The translations under genes and the position numbers were made by a program. A stretch of 64,000 nt of DNA from Subtercola endophyticus (GTDB lineage Bacteria > Actinomycetota > Actinomycetes > Actinomycetales > Microbacteriaceae): assembly GCF_021044565.1 (NCBI RefSeq), contig NZ_CP087997.1, positions 3,100,001 to 3,164,000 on the forward strand, read 5' to 3'. Positions 53,134-62,033 of this stretch are shown in pieces. Each line of letters starts with the position of its first letter. Positions within the stretch are counted from its first letter, which is position 1. Below the pieces are notes generated by a model. That model worked only from the letters and a program-made list of their open reading frames with translations, searched no databases and was not told the DNA's origin.

Positions 53134-53831
53134 GCAGGCCAGCCTAGGGCGAGCGGGGGTCGGGCGCGGGGAAGGGGGAGAAGGTGGCGGAGTGGCGGCG
53201 GGCGGCGCGGTGGGGTAGCGCGGCGGCGGCACGGGGTGGCGCGGCGCGGTGGTGCCGTGCCGTGGGGGGGACGGCGGCTGCGCGGTGCTGGAGCGCGGCG
53301 GGGGTCGCTCGGTGGGGTCGCTCGGGGTGTCTCGCGGTGGCGGCAGCCCGAAACAGCGGAGAATTCGAGGGGGTGGAGGCTATTGGGCGGTACGGTCCCG
53401 GATTCTCCGCTGTTTTCGACGGGCCACGCGGTCGGGGCGCACGTGGCGGGCGGCGGGCTCGCGCGGTGGGGTGGCACGATGGCGCGGTGAGGTCGCGCGG
53501 CGGGCGGGGTGGCGGGCGGCGAGTGGCTACGGCGGCGGCAGCGCGAAACAGCGGAGAATTCAAGGGGGTAGCGGCTATTGGGCGGTACGGTCCCGGATTC
53601 TCCGCTGTTTTCGACGGGCCACGCGGTCGGGGCGCACGTGGCGGGCGGCGGGGTCGCGCGGTGGGGTGGCACGATGGCGCGGCACGATGGCGCCGTGAGG
53701 TCGCGCGGCGGGGCGGGGTGGCGGGCGGCGTAGACACAGGGCCAGCAGCGGCACCGGCGCATGACCCCCGTTAAGGTGCCAGACACCTGCGGTTCGCCTG
53801 GGCGACAACCGGGGCGAATAGCGTCGCGGGC
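53134..53831. repeat. Gene-free repeat region with duplicated palindrome family A
   Basis: Nearly 700 bases hold no credible gene. Two tandem copies of a 195-base period carry a palindrome with arms CGAAACAGCGGAGAAT and ATTCTCCGCTGTTTTCG (53349-53364 with 53402-53418; 53544-53559 with 53597-53613). The outer arms match family A copy 1 near 7.55 kb. Each copy is followed by ACGGGCCACGCGGTCGG and GCACGATGGCGC. Antisense reading frames here are Pro/Arg-rich and repeat as the DNA does, so they are rejected as genes. Confidence 0.75.
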
Positions 53832-55529
53832 ATGCGTCTTTCACCCTCTAAACGAGTTGTTGCGCCGATCGCTGCGGCCGCAGCCCTGGCCCTGTTCGTC
53901 GGCATTCCTTCCGCGGCCAACGCCGCGGCCCCTTACCCGAGCGACCCCACCTCGCCGAACAGCACCGTTCCGAACCTCATTACTCTGCTCGGCGGCTACA
54001 ACGCTTTGTGGCAGTCGAGCGGAACGAACGATCTGCACGGCACCGTCAAAGACGCCGACGTCTTAGCGCAGAACGACAAGCTCGCCGTGTGGATCAACAC
54101 CAACGCAACCGCCGACGAGCAGTTCAAGGCCCTGCAAGACGCGGAGTACGAGAACGCCACGAACACCGCCTACGACCAGTCGATCACCATCTCGACGGCC
54201 CTCGGCTCGGTGCTCGGCCCGCTGTACGTCAGCGGCCGACAGAGCGACGCGCTTCCGCTCACCAGCGCCCTCATCAACAGCTCGAACGGAACCAGCGGCG
54301 CCTACGTCGGCACCAGCGCTGCGAAGGCGAACTTCAGCTACCCGCGGCCGTATCTCCCGACCGACCCGGCCACGCCCGCAGTAGCCGGCGACGCCGCCAG
54401 CTGTGCACCAGACCTCGAGAACGCCTCGTCGCTCACCAGCAATCGTGTCGGCCAGCCGTACGCGAGCGCCACGGGCAACCTCTCGATCGTGCGCGTGGCG
54501 CCGACCACAGACACCACGGGCGAGTTCTCGTCTAACGACGTCGCTCTCGACGCGGGATACGGCACAGCGGGCATCTGCACGGGCGGGTCGTTTCCGAGCG
54601 GACACACCACCACGGCCTACCAGGCGGGAATCACGCTCGCCACGCTGCTGCCTGAGCTCGCTCCGGAGATCTTGACCCGGGCATCCGAAGCCGGAAACAG
54701 CCGCATCGTGCTCGGCGTGCACTACCCGATCGACATCATGGGTGGTCGCATCGACGGCGAGGCCGCGCTTGCAGCGCGCTGGTCTGACGAGCAGTACCGC
54801 ACCGAGGTGCTGGAGCCGGCCCGCGCCGAGCTCGTGAGCTACCTCGAGCAGAAGTGCGGCAATACGCTCGCCGCGTGCATCTCGAGCGAGTCGGCGTATT
54901 CGTCGAACCCGTACGGCGGTAAGGCGATTCCGGGTGGCACGGCGCAGATCGTCACCGACCGGGTATCCGCTGTGTCGGTGTATACCGAGCGTGAGACCTA
55001 CGGGCTGCCGCAAAGCGGTGCGACCGGCCTGGCCGCGTCGGTGCCGGCCGGCGCGTCGAATCTGTTGCTCACGACCTTTCCGACGCTGACGGATGCCCAG
55101 CGAACCTCGGTGCTCGCGCAGACCGAGATCGCGTCGGGGTATCCGCTCGACCAGTCGCAAACGGCCGACGGATCGTGGCAGCGACTCAACCTCGCGGCTG
55201 CCACCAGCGCGACGGTGTCTCTCGCGGCCGACGGGGCCGTGACGGTGACGTCGACCGGGGGTCAGGCGGCGGTTGTGGCGGCGCCCACGCCCACGCCGAC
55301 GCCCACGCCTTCTGCCTCGGGCTCGGCCTCTGCGTCACCGTCGGCCAGCGCGGCTCCGGTTGCGGCCGGATCGGGATCGGGATCGGGCTCGGGCTCTTCT
55401 GGGTCGCTGGCGAACACCGGTGTCGACGCGGTGCCCGCGGTGGCGCTGAGCGCCGGTGCCCTGGCCCTCGGCGGTCTGGCGTTCGCGTTCGCCACGATGG
55501 CCCGTCGCCGCCGCGCCGCGAAGCGCTAG
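53832..55529 (+). CDS. Secreted PAP2-family phosphatase with LANTG cell-wall sorting tail
   Basis: The 565-residue exported protein has a signal peptide (residues 1-34, VAPIAAAAALALFVGIPSAANA). The PAP2/class A acid phosphatase motifs are PSGH (255-258) and SRIVLGVHYPID with His297 and Asp301; the first motif is less clear. The enzyme would hydrolyse phosphate esters outside the membrane. A C-terminal Ser/Gly/Pro linker leads to LANTG (526-530), a hydrophobic helix and RRRRAAKR, a complete LAxTG-type sortase E signal. No sortase gene is in this window. The ATG is seven bases after TAGCGT. Confidence 0.88.
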   Translation: MRLSPSKRVVAPIAAAAALALFVGIPSAANAAAPYPSDPTSPNSTVPNLITLLGGYNALWQSSGTNDLHGTVKDADVLAQNDKLAVWINTNATADEQFKALQDAEYENATNTAYDQSITISTALGSVLGPLYVSGRQSDALPLTSALINSSNGTSGAYVGTSAAKANFSYPRPYLPTDPATPAVAGDAASCAPDLENASSLTSNRVGQPYASATGNLSIVRVAPTTDTTGEFSSNDVALDAGYGTAGICTGGSFPSGHTTTAYQAGITLATLLPELAPEILTRASEAGNSRIVLGVHYPIDIMGGRIDGEAALAARWSDEQYRTEVLEPARAELVSYLEQKCGNTLAACISSESAYSSNPYGGKAIPGGTAQIVTDRVSAVSVYTERETYGLPQSGATGLAASVPAGASNLLLTTFPTLTDAQRTSVLAQTEIASGYPLDQSQTADGSWQRLNLAAATSATVSLAADGAVTVTSTGGQAAVVAAPTPTPTPTPSASGSASASPSASAAPVAAGSGSGSGSGSSGSLANTGVDAVPAVALSAGALALGGLAFAFATMARRRRAAKR

Positions 55530-55578
55530 AGCCCCAGGCGCCAGGCGCCGAGCCACCAGAATGCAACGAGCGCGATAC

Positions 55579-55622
55579 TTCCGGACGAGATGAGCCGTTT
55601 CAACGGTCGCTCTCGTCCGGAA
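55579..55622. repeat. Nested palindrome, family D
   Basis: TTCCGGACGAGA (55579-55590) and its perfect complement (55611-55622) enclose CCGTTTCAACGG, itself a small inverted repeat. It lies between the convergent PAP2 and LysR genes, so it could terminate both, though there is no T-run. Confidence 0.75.
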
Positions 55623-55685
55623 ACCTCGCACTCGGGAGGGGGGCGATCAGCAGGGCAGCTGGGAAGCAGGGCAGCTGGCGATGGG

Positions 55686-56819
55686 TCAGAACCGCGCGGC
55701 AGACTGCTCGAGGGCGGAGCGCACGGCCTCGACGGCCGGCGACTGCAGCCCGGCTTCGCGCTGGGCGGTGAAGATGGTGCGGTGCGGATGCCCGGCGAGC
55801 GCCAGCAGCGTGCAACTCACTTCACGCCCCGCCCAGAGCAGATTCGGCAGCAAGGCAACGGCGTTGCCCGACTCGACGAGGCGGATGTGCGTCTGCAGAT
55901 CTGCGGTCTCGTAACGCACATCGGGCTCGAAGCCGGCCGAGCGGCAGAGCTGTTCGGCGAAGTGGCGAGAGGCTGTTCCGGCGGGTTCCATGACCCAGGC
56001 TCGGCCCCGGGCATGCTGAATCGAGGTGAGCGCAGGTTCGAAGTCGGCGTCAGTCGCAGGGGCAGTGATGGCAGTGGCCGTGCGGCCCGGCGCCGCCACG
56101 ACCCCGTGGCCGGGTGACTCGGCAAAGGGGGCCGGTTCGCGAGCCGTGAGCTCAGGCGTCAGCCCAACCGCAAGTGGACGCGCGGCCGCACCCACACGCG
56201 AAGCCGCAGGCCCAGGCACACGCGAAGCCGCAGGCCCAGGCACACGCACAGCCACAGGTACGGATACGCGCCCAGACGCAGGCCGGGCCGGCGGCACCGC
56301 CAGCATGATCTCGTCTGAGGTGAGGTCACGGCGGTGCAGTCCGGGCAACCAGGCGACCGAGTGCGCGGGATACTGCTCGGCGATGACCAGGTCGAAGTCG
56401 CGGGCCCAGGTTTCATGCAGGGCTTCTTCGGGCTCCTTCTGCACCATCTCGACCCTGACCTCGGGGTGCTGTTCGGCCATGCGCAACAGTGCCTCGGGCA
56501 TCAGCGCGAGGGCCGCCGATTGGAAGACCGCGACCCGCACGCGACCCCGGATGGTCGTGTGCGACGCCTGCAATTCGGTTTCAGCTCGCTCGAGCACGTC
56601 GGCGAGCTCGCCCGCGGCCCGCACGAGAATGTCGGCCTGCGGCGTGAGCTGTACCCGGCGGCCGACCTTTCGGAACAGCGTCGTGCCCGCCTCTTTCTCA
56701 AGCAAGGTGAGCTGCTGCGAAACCGCCGACGGACTGTACTTCAGCGATTCGGCGACCGCGGCCATGGTGCCGCGGATCGACAGCTCGCGCAGCAGTTCGA
56801 GGCGGTGCGGGTCGAGCAT
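55686..56819 (-). CDS. LysR-family transcriptional regulator with repetitive insertion
   Basis: The 377-residue regulator has an N-terminal winged helix (MAAVAESLKYSPSAVSQQLTLLEKEAGTTLFRKVGRRVQLT) and a type 2 periplasmic-binding-like effector domain (RVRVAVFQSAALALMPEALL, ADLQTHIRLVESGNAVALLPNL). Residues about 176-255 are an Ala/Pro/Arg-rich insertion with direct repeats of VPGPAASR, placed between strands of the first subdomain; typical members are about 300 residues. It is divergent from putA, so it is the likely proline-responsive regulator. TCAGC palindromes lie between them. Confidence 0.9.
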   Translation of the reverse strand: MLDPHRLELLRELSIRGTMAAVAESLKYSPSAVSQQLTLLEKEAGTTLFRKVGRRVQLTPQADILVRAAGELADVLERAETELQASHTTIRGRVRVAVFQSAALALMPEALLRMAEQHPEVRVEMVQKEPEEALHETWARDFDLVIAEQYPAHSVAWLPGLHRRDLTSDEIMLAVPPARPASGRVSVPVAVRVPGPAASRVPGPAASRVGAAARPLAVGLTPELTAREPAPFAESPGHGVVAAPGRTATAITAPATDADFEPALTSIQHARGRAWVMEPAGTASRHFAEQLCRSAGFEPDVRYETADLQTHIRLVESGNAVALLPNLLWAGREVSCTLLALAGHPHRTIFTAQREAGLQSPAVEAVRSALEQSAARF

Positions 56820-56836
56820 CCGGCTCTCCTCATACG

Positions 56837-56888
56837 TCAGCTGAGTTGATGAATATGCGTAAGAAACGTTCGCTTTTGCTGATGTCAG
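56837..56888. promoter_or_regulatory. Candidate LysR operator between regulator and putA
   Basis: TCAGCTGA (56837-56844) and GCTGATGTCAGC (near 56878-56888) share TCAGC half-sites in an AT-richer divergent spacer. AATACT lies six bases before the putA ATG. Binding by the adjacent LysR regulator is inferred from position. Confidence 0.45.
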
Positions 56889-56908
56889 CTTAGACGAATA
56901 CTGGGTGC

Positions 56909-59900
56909 ATGACTGATGTAGCCGATGCGCTCGTGACTGTGACAGACAACGCCGCCCTCACCGACGCGACGACTGCGCTCGTCAGGCGGTGGCTGAGCGA
57001 GGCTTCTGACATTCCGGTCGACACCGCGGGCGCCCGGCTCGCCGGCGTGCTGAAAGACCCGGCCGGCCTCGACTTCACCGTCGGCTTCGTCGACGGAGTC
57101 GTGCGCCCCGAAGACTTGCGGGTCGCCGCGGCAGCGCTGCGGTCGATCGCACCGAACGTTCCGGCGTTCTTGCCGCTGCCGATGCGTGCAGCGGTCAGGC
57201 TGGGTGGCACAATGGCTCCGCTGTTGCCGGGAGTCGTGGTACCGATTGCCCGCCGCGTGCTGCGCAACATGGTCGGCCACCTCGTGATCGACGCGACCGA
57301 CGCGAAACTCGGCCCGGCCATCGGCAAGATCAAGAAGAACGGCGTGCGACTCAACGTCAACCTGCTCGGCGAAGCCGTACTGGGCAAAAAAGAGGCGCGA
57401 CGACGCCTCGACGGCACCCTGCGCCTGCTCGGCCGCGACGACATCGACTATGTGTCGATCAAGGTCTCGTCGACCGTCGCTCCGCACAACCCGTGGGCCT
57501 TCGACGAGTCGGTCACCGACATCGTGCGCGAGTTGACCCCGCTCTTCGCCCGGGCGGCGGCGGCCAGCCCGGCCAAGTTCATCAACCTCGACATGGAGGA
57601 GTACAAAGACCTCGACCTCACCATCGCGGTCTTCACGCAGATTCTCGACCTGCCGCAGTTCACCCACCTGGAGGCCGGAATCGTGCTGCAGGCCTACCTG
57701 CCCGACGCTCTCTCGGCCATGCAGCGCCTGCAGAGCTGGAGCGCCGCACGCCGAGAGCGTGGGGGTGCGGCCATCAAGGTGCGGCTGGTGAAGGGCGCCA
57801 ACCTGCCGATGGAGCAGGTCGAGGCATCCCTTCACGGCTGGCCGCTGGCCACCTGGGGCACGAAGCAAGACACCGACACGAACTACAAACGAGTGCTGCA
57901 CTACGCGTTGCAGCCGGCCCACATCGTGAACGTACGGGTCGGCGTGGCCGGTCACAACCTCTTCGATATCGCCTACTCGTGGCTGCTGGCCGGGCAACGC
58001 GGCGTGCGCGAGGGCATCGAATACGAGATGCTGCTCGGCATGGCGCAGGGGCAAGCCGAGGCGGTTCGCCGCGAGGTCGGGTCGCTGCTGCTGTACACGC
58101 CCGTCGTCTCGCCACGAGAGTTCGACGTGGCGATCGCGTACCTGATTCGCCGCCTCGAAGAAGGCGCGTCGAGCGAGAACTTCATGTCGGCGGTGTTCGA
58201 GCTGTCGCAGAATGAGGGCCTGTTCGAACGAGAGCGCCAGCGTTTTCTGGCGTCGGTAGCGGCACTGGATGATCGCACGCCCGACCCGCACCGCGTCACC
58301 TCTCGGTATGCGGCTGTACCCGCGCCGGGCTTCGGCTCGTTCGAGAACACCTCGGACACCGACCCCGCGGTTGCCGCGAACCGCTCGTGGGGCGAGGCGG
58401 CGCTGACTCGTTCGCGCACCTCTGTGCTGGGCGTCTCGACCATCGACGACGCCCGGGTCGGTGATGCCGCCGCGCTCGACGAGGCCATCGCCGACACGCA
58501 TGCGTCGAGCAGTTCGTGGGCCGCGCTCTCGGGCGACGAGCGTGCCGAGGTGTTGCACCGCATCGGCGACGAACTCGAGTCGCGCCGCGCCGACCTGCTC
58601 GAGGTGATGGCGGCCGAGGCAGGCAAGACGCTCGATCAGGCCGACCCCGAGGTGTCGGAGGCGATCGATTTTGCGCACTACTACGCCGAGTCGGCGCGTG
58701 AGCTCGACGCGGTCGACGGCGCCGAGTTCTCGCCTGCGGCCGTGACGCTTGTCACCCCGCCCTGGAACTTTCCGGTCGCCATTCCCGCCGGCGGCGCCCT
58801 CGCTGCGCTTGCCGCCGGCTCGGCCGTGCTCTTCAAGCCGGCCGCACTCACCGAGCGCTGTGGAGCCCTGATCGCCGAGGCCGCCTGGGCGGCGGGGGTG
58901 CCCCGTGACGTGCTGCGGCTGATTCAGCTCGACGAGCAGACCCTCGGGCGTTCGCTCGTCTCCGACCCGCGCATCGATCGCGTCATTCTGACCGGCGCGT
59001 ACGAGACGGCCGAGCTGTTCCGCTCGTTCCGGCACGACCTGCCGCTGCTGGCCGAGACCAGCGGAAAAAACGCCATCATCGTGACCCCGTCTGCCGACCT
59101 CGACCTCGCCGTGAAAGACGTCGTCGCCTCGGCCTTCGGGCACGCCGGCCAGAAGTGCTCGGCTGCGTCGCTCGTGATTCTCGTGGGCTCTGTCGCGACG
59201 TCTGCGCGCTTTCGCGCGCAACTGCTCGACGCGGTTGCCTCGCTCACCGTCGGGTACCCGGCCGACTCGGGCACGCGCATGGGCCCGCTGATCGAGCCCG
59301 CCGCTGGAAAACTGCTCACCGGCCTCACTGAACTCGGTGCGGGCGAGCAGTGGTTGCTGAAACCCCGCAAGCTCGACTCGACCGGCCGTCTCTGGAGCCC
59401 GGGCATTCGCAGCGGCGTCGCTCGCGGATCGGCTTTTCATCGTGTTGAATATTTCGGGCCTCTTCTCGGAATCATGACCGCCGCCACCCTCGACGAGGCG
59501 ATCGCATTGGTCAATGATGTCGACTACGGGCTCACCTCCGGCCTGCATTCCCTCGAACCTGTGGAGATCTCGCGCTGGTTGTCGACTGTGCAATCAGGCA
59601 ACCTCTACGTGAACCGCGGGATCACCGGTGCCATCGTTCGCCGGCAGCCCTTCGGCGGCTGGAAGAAGTCGTCGGTCGGAGCCGGAACCAAGGCCGGCGG
59701 CCCGAACTATCTCGTGGGGCTCGGAACCTGGCGACCGACGGTGTCGACCGCGGCCGGCCGTGAGGTGTCGTCGCCAGCCGTGCAACGGCTCATCGCGGCG
59801 GTCATTCCTCGCCTCGGCGACGACCTCGGTGCGGGCGCCGCCCTCGACGCAACCACAGCCCCCGGCGCCGCAGCCGCCTACCTGCGCCGCGCGGTTCGCA

Positions 59901-60409
59901 GCGACGCAGCGGCCTGGCACGACTCCTTCGGGGTGGCCCGCGACGTGTCGGGGCTGTCGGCCGAGCGCAACGTCTTTCGCTACCTCCCTGTCGAAGAGCC
60001 CGTGCTCATCCGCCGTGCCGCGGGCGAGCCTGCCGTCTCGCTCGTGCGCGTGGTCGCCGCCGGCGCCCTCGCCGGGGCACGGATGATCGTGTCGACGTCT
60101 TCAGACGACACCGTCGACCCGGGCATCCTCACCGCCCTGCGCGAACTCTGCGAAGCCGTCGTCGTGGAGAACGACGAGTCGTGGCTCACCCGAGTCGCGC
60201 GAACCCACGTTTCGCGAGTTCGACTGCTCGGGGCATCCGCTTCATCGGTGACCGCGGTCACGGGCGGTCGCCCCGACCTCGCAGTGTACGACCAACCGGC
60301 AACCGAGGCCGGGCGCCTCGAGCTGCTGCCGTTCTTGCGCGAGCAGGCGATCGCGATCACCGCGCACCGCTTCGGCACCCCCGACCACCTCACCGACGCT
60401 CTGCTCTAG
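56909..60409 (+). CDS. putA: Bifunctional proline dehydrogenase / glutamate-semialdehyde dehydrogenase PutA
   Basis: The 1166-residue protein oxidises proline to glutamate. The proline dehydrogenase domain (about 60-460) has RLNVNLLGEAVLGKKEA, NLDMEEYKDLDLT, VKGANLPMEQV and YEMLLGMAQ. The aldehyde dehydrogenase domain (about 490-990) has VTPPWNFPVAIP, SGKNAIIV and the catalytic Cys750 in GHAGQKCSA. A C-terminal region of about 170 residues shows a degenerate Rossmann-like fold. It lacks the N-terminal ribbon-helix-helix DNA-binding domain of E. coli PutA. It is divergent from LysR. Confidence 0.96.
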   Translation: MTDVADALVTVTDNAALTDATTALVRRWLSEASDIPVDTAGARLAGVLKDPAGLDFTVGFVDGVVRPEDLRVAAAALRSIAPNVPAFLPLPMRAAVRLGGTMAPLLPGVVVPIARRVLRNMVGHLVIDATDAKLGPAIGKIKKNGVRLNVNLLGEAVLGKKEARRRLDGTLRLLGRDDIDYVSIKVSSTVAPHNPWAFDESVTDIVRELTPLFARAAAASPAKFINLDMEEYKDLDLTIAVFTQILDLPQFTHLEAGIVLQAYLPDALSAMQRLQSWSAARRERGGAAIKVRLVKGANLPMEQVEASLHGWPLATWGTKQDTDTNYKRVLHYALQPAHIVNVRVGVAGHNLFDIAYSWLLAGQRGVREGIEYEMLLGMAQGQAEAVRREVGSLLLYTPVVSPREFDVAIAYLIRRLEEGASSENFMSAVFELSQNEGLFERERQRFLASVAALDDRTPDPHRVTSRYAAVPAPGFGSFENTSDTDPAVAANRSWGEAALTRSRTSVLGVSTIDDARVGDAAALDEAIADTHASSSSWAALSGDERAEVLHRIGDELESRRADLLEVMAAEAGKTLDQADPEVSEAIDFAHYYAESARELDAVDGAEFSPAAVTLVTPPWNFPVAIPAGGALAALAAGSAVLFKPAALTERCGALIAEAAWAAGVPRDVLRLIQLDEQTLGRSLVSDPRIDRVILTGAYETAELFRSFRHDLPLLAETSGKNAIIVTPSADLDLAVKDVVASAFGHAGQKCSAASLVILVGSVATSARFRAQLLDAVASLTVGYPADSGTRMGPLIEPAAGKLLTGLTELGAGEQWLLKPRKLDSTGRLWSPGIRSGVARGSAFHRVEYFGPLLGIMTAATLDEAIALVNDVDYGLTSGLHSLEPVEISRWLSTVQSGNLYVNRGITGAIVRRQPFGGWKKSSVGAGTKAGGPNYLVGLGTWRPTVSTAAGREVSSPAVQRLIAAVIPRLGDDLGAGAALDATTAPGAAAAYLRRAVRSDAAAWHDSFGVARDVSGLSAERNVFRYLPVEEPVLIRRAAGEPAVSLVRVVAAGALAGARMIVSTSSDDTVDPGILTALRELCEAVVVENDESWLTRVARTHVSRVRLLGASASSVTAVTGGRPDLAVYDQPATEAGRLELLPFLREQAIAITAHRFGTPDHLTDALL

Positions 60410-60449
60410 CCAGCGCCTGCATGAGCCGCGACCGCTCTCGAGGTGCTCG

Positions 60450-61022
60450 CTAGAACTGCTGCGCCGGTGCCGTCGCCCAGAGCAGCCGAGCGGGCCCGAG
60501 AGCGCGAGCCGAGGCCGAGTGCGGCGTGCGAGCGTCGAGCGCATCTTCGGGCCCTAGTTCGTAGACCACGGCGTCGATACTCACCACCACGCTGCCCTCC
60601 AGCACGAAGACGAACAGGTCACGCGCGCCCGGCGGCAGCGAGAACTCGATTGAACCCGCATCGGCGAGCGCCTCGGCGAAGACCTCGAGCTGCAGCATCG
60701 GGTGAGAGAGCTTCGCCGCCTCACCGGGTTCGACCGGAATGCGCGACGTCTGAATGACCAAGCGGTCTTCGTCGCGGGTCAGCTCGGCCAGCGAGGTACG
60801 AAGCGCCGTGGCAATGCGTGCGAGTACGGGGAGAGACGCCAGCGTCTGGCCGTTTTCGATGTTCGAGAGGTGCGAGACCGACATGCCGGCGAGTTGCGCC
60901 GCCTGGCTGAGCGTGAGATTCGCCGCTTTACGCTGCGCCCGCACGGCTTCGCCGATTCGTACGGCGAGGCGTGTCTTCTCGCCGGGTTCGCCTATCGAAT
61001 CAGTGCCGGCGATACGAGCCAT
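60450..61022 (-). CDS. XRE-family regulator with cupin domain (downstream copy)
   Basis: The 190-residue protein has an XRE helix-turn-helix (VRAQRKAANLTLSQAAQLAGMSVSHLSNIENGQ) at about 25-70 and a C-terminal cupin_2-type barrel (IEFSLPPGARDLFVFVLEGSV). Start MARIAGTDS is chosen because it follows the typical spacing. It overlaps the second XRE-cupin gene by 31 bases. Such proteins sense small metabolites through the cupin. Confidence 0.88.
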   Translation of the reverse strand: MARIAGTDSIGEPGEKTRLAVRIGEAVRAQRKAANLTLSQAAQLAGMSVSHLSNIENGQTLASLPVLARIATALRTSLAELTRDEDRLVIQTSRIPVEPGEAAKLSHPMLQLEVFAEALADAGSIEFSLPPGARDLFVFVLEGSVVVSIDAVVYELGPEDALDARTPHSASARALGPARLLWATAPAQQF

Positions 61023-61546
61023 AAGAGTTCCGTTTCTGAGTCGACGATGAGCTTGTGGTCGGGGTGGGGTGAATAGTGGATGCACTCCCCCGGACCGAGG
61101 TGATACTCCTTCTGGCCGAACAACACGGTCACCTGGCCCCGCAGAATCACGGCGAATCGTTCCCCATAATGCAGGTACGTGCCGCCGTTCTCCGTTTGAA
61201 AGAGCACGTGCCGAAGCGCGGTATACGACGGGTTGTCGAACCGCGACGACAAGATCTTGTAGCTCTCGGCACTGTCAGACGAGATCATCAGTCGGTTGAC
61301 GTCGTTGGCGCGGTGCACCACCACAGCCGGCTTCTCTTCTTCGGGAAAGAACGCCGACACGTCGGCGCCCAGCACGGCGGCGATCACCGAAAGCGCGCTG
61401 ATGCTCGGAATGATCGATCCGTTCTCGATGCCCGAGAGAAAGCCCTCACTACACGCGGCGCTCGTACCGAGTTCTGCGAGGGTGAGCCCCCGATTCTTGC
61501 GGAGTTCTTTCAGGCGCGGACCGATGTTCGTGAGTATCCAGTCCAC
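60992..61546 (-). CDS. XRE-family regulator with cupin domain (upstream copy)
   Basis: The 184-residue protein has a helix-turn-helix (RLKELRKNRGLTLAELGTSAACSEGFLSGIENG) and a cupin barrel (HVLFQTENGGTYLHYGERFAVIL, CIHYSPHPDHKLIVDSETE). It precedes and overlaps its paralogue on the same strand and is divergent from the ABM and hyuA genes, so this pair probably regulates those genes. An array of TTTCGCT/TTTGCGA boxes is in the spacer. Confidence 0.9.
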   Translation of the reverse strand: MDWILTNIGPRLKELRKNRGLTLAELGTSAACSEGFLSGIENGSIIPSISALSVIAAVLGADVSAFFPEEEKPAVVVHRANDVNRLMISSDSAESYKILSSRFDNPSYTALRHVLFQTENGGTYLHYGERFAVILRGQVTVLFGQKEYHLGPGECIHYSPHPDHKLIVDSETELLWLVSPALIR

Positions 61547-61573
61547 GCACTCCGACCTTTCGTTTCCAGTACA

Positions 61574-61648
61574 TTTCGCTCGGGTAAAACGAGGGTTACG
61601 TATAGCGAAATTCTTCTAGGTTTTCTTATTTGCGATGTTACTTTGCGA
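61574..61648. promoter_or_regulatory. Candidate XRE operator array upstream of the ABM/hyuA genes
   Basis: The AT-rich spacer has TTTCGCT (61574-61580) and its perfect complement AGCGAAA (61604-61610), plus two direct TTTGCGA boxes (61629-61635 and 61642-61648). It lies between the XRE-cupin pair and the ABM gene, the expected site for XRE control. Confidence 0.5.
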
Positions 61649-61683
61649 ATAGAGAAAAAATTACCACGACCGAGAGTGCTCCC

Positions 61684-62004
61684 ATGATCCGTTCTTTTCT
61701 TTACCTTAACGTTCAGCCCGGCAAGCGAAACGACCTACTCGAGTGGTACCGCGAGGTGGGCTCGCTCGAGAAGGCCGTCGAACTCGCCGGCTGCAGAGGC
61801 ACCGAGATGTACTTCGTTCCCGAAGACGAGAACCTCGTGCTCGTCACCGCCCTCTGGGCCGACAGTGACGGTTATCAGGGCTGGGTCGAGAACCCCTGGC
61901 GCCAATCGCTCTCCGCGGGCCTCAGCGAGTTTCTCGACGCCGAGTTTGCTCCGGATGCCCGGGGTTACGTCTACGAAAGTGTTCTCTCGGCTCCCACCGA
62001 CTGA
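61684..62004 (+). CDS. ABM-fold (antibiotic biosynthesis monooxygenase-like) small protein
   Basis: The 106-residue protein has the ferredoxin-like pattern of ABM/dimeric alpha-beta barrel proteins: strand IRSFLYLNVQPGKRNDLLEWY, then YFVPEDENLVLVTALWADSDGYQGWVENPWR. A typical catalytic His or Asn is not obvious. It is the first gene rightward of the XRE operator and 29 bases before hyuA, so it is probably an operon partner. Confidence 0.82.
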   Translation: MIRSFLYLNVQPGKRNDLLEWYREVGSLEKAVELAGCRGTEMYFVPEDENLVLVTALWADSDGYQGWVENPWRQSLSAGLSEFLDAEFAPDARGYVYESVLSAPTD

Positions 62005-62033
62005 CCCGCCGCGCAATCGACGAAAGATCTGAA

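Noticed and set aside
53144..53737. Minus-strand Pro/Arg-rich frame of about 197 codons with internal repeats
   Set aside because: Its repeated peptide is the translation of the duplicated palindrome, and frame, start and composition are not gene-like.
56885..59593. Very long minus-strand open frame (about 900 codons)
   Set aside because: It lies wholly opposite putA, is rich in Arg/Gly/His as expected for a GC-rich shadow frame, and has no family motif.
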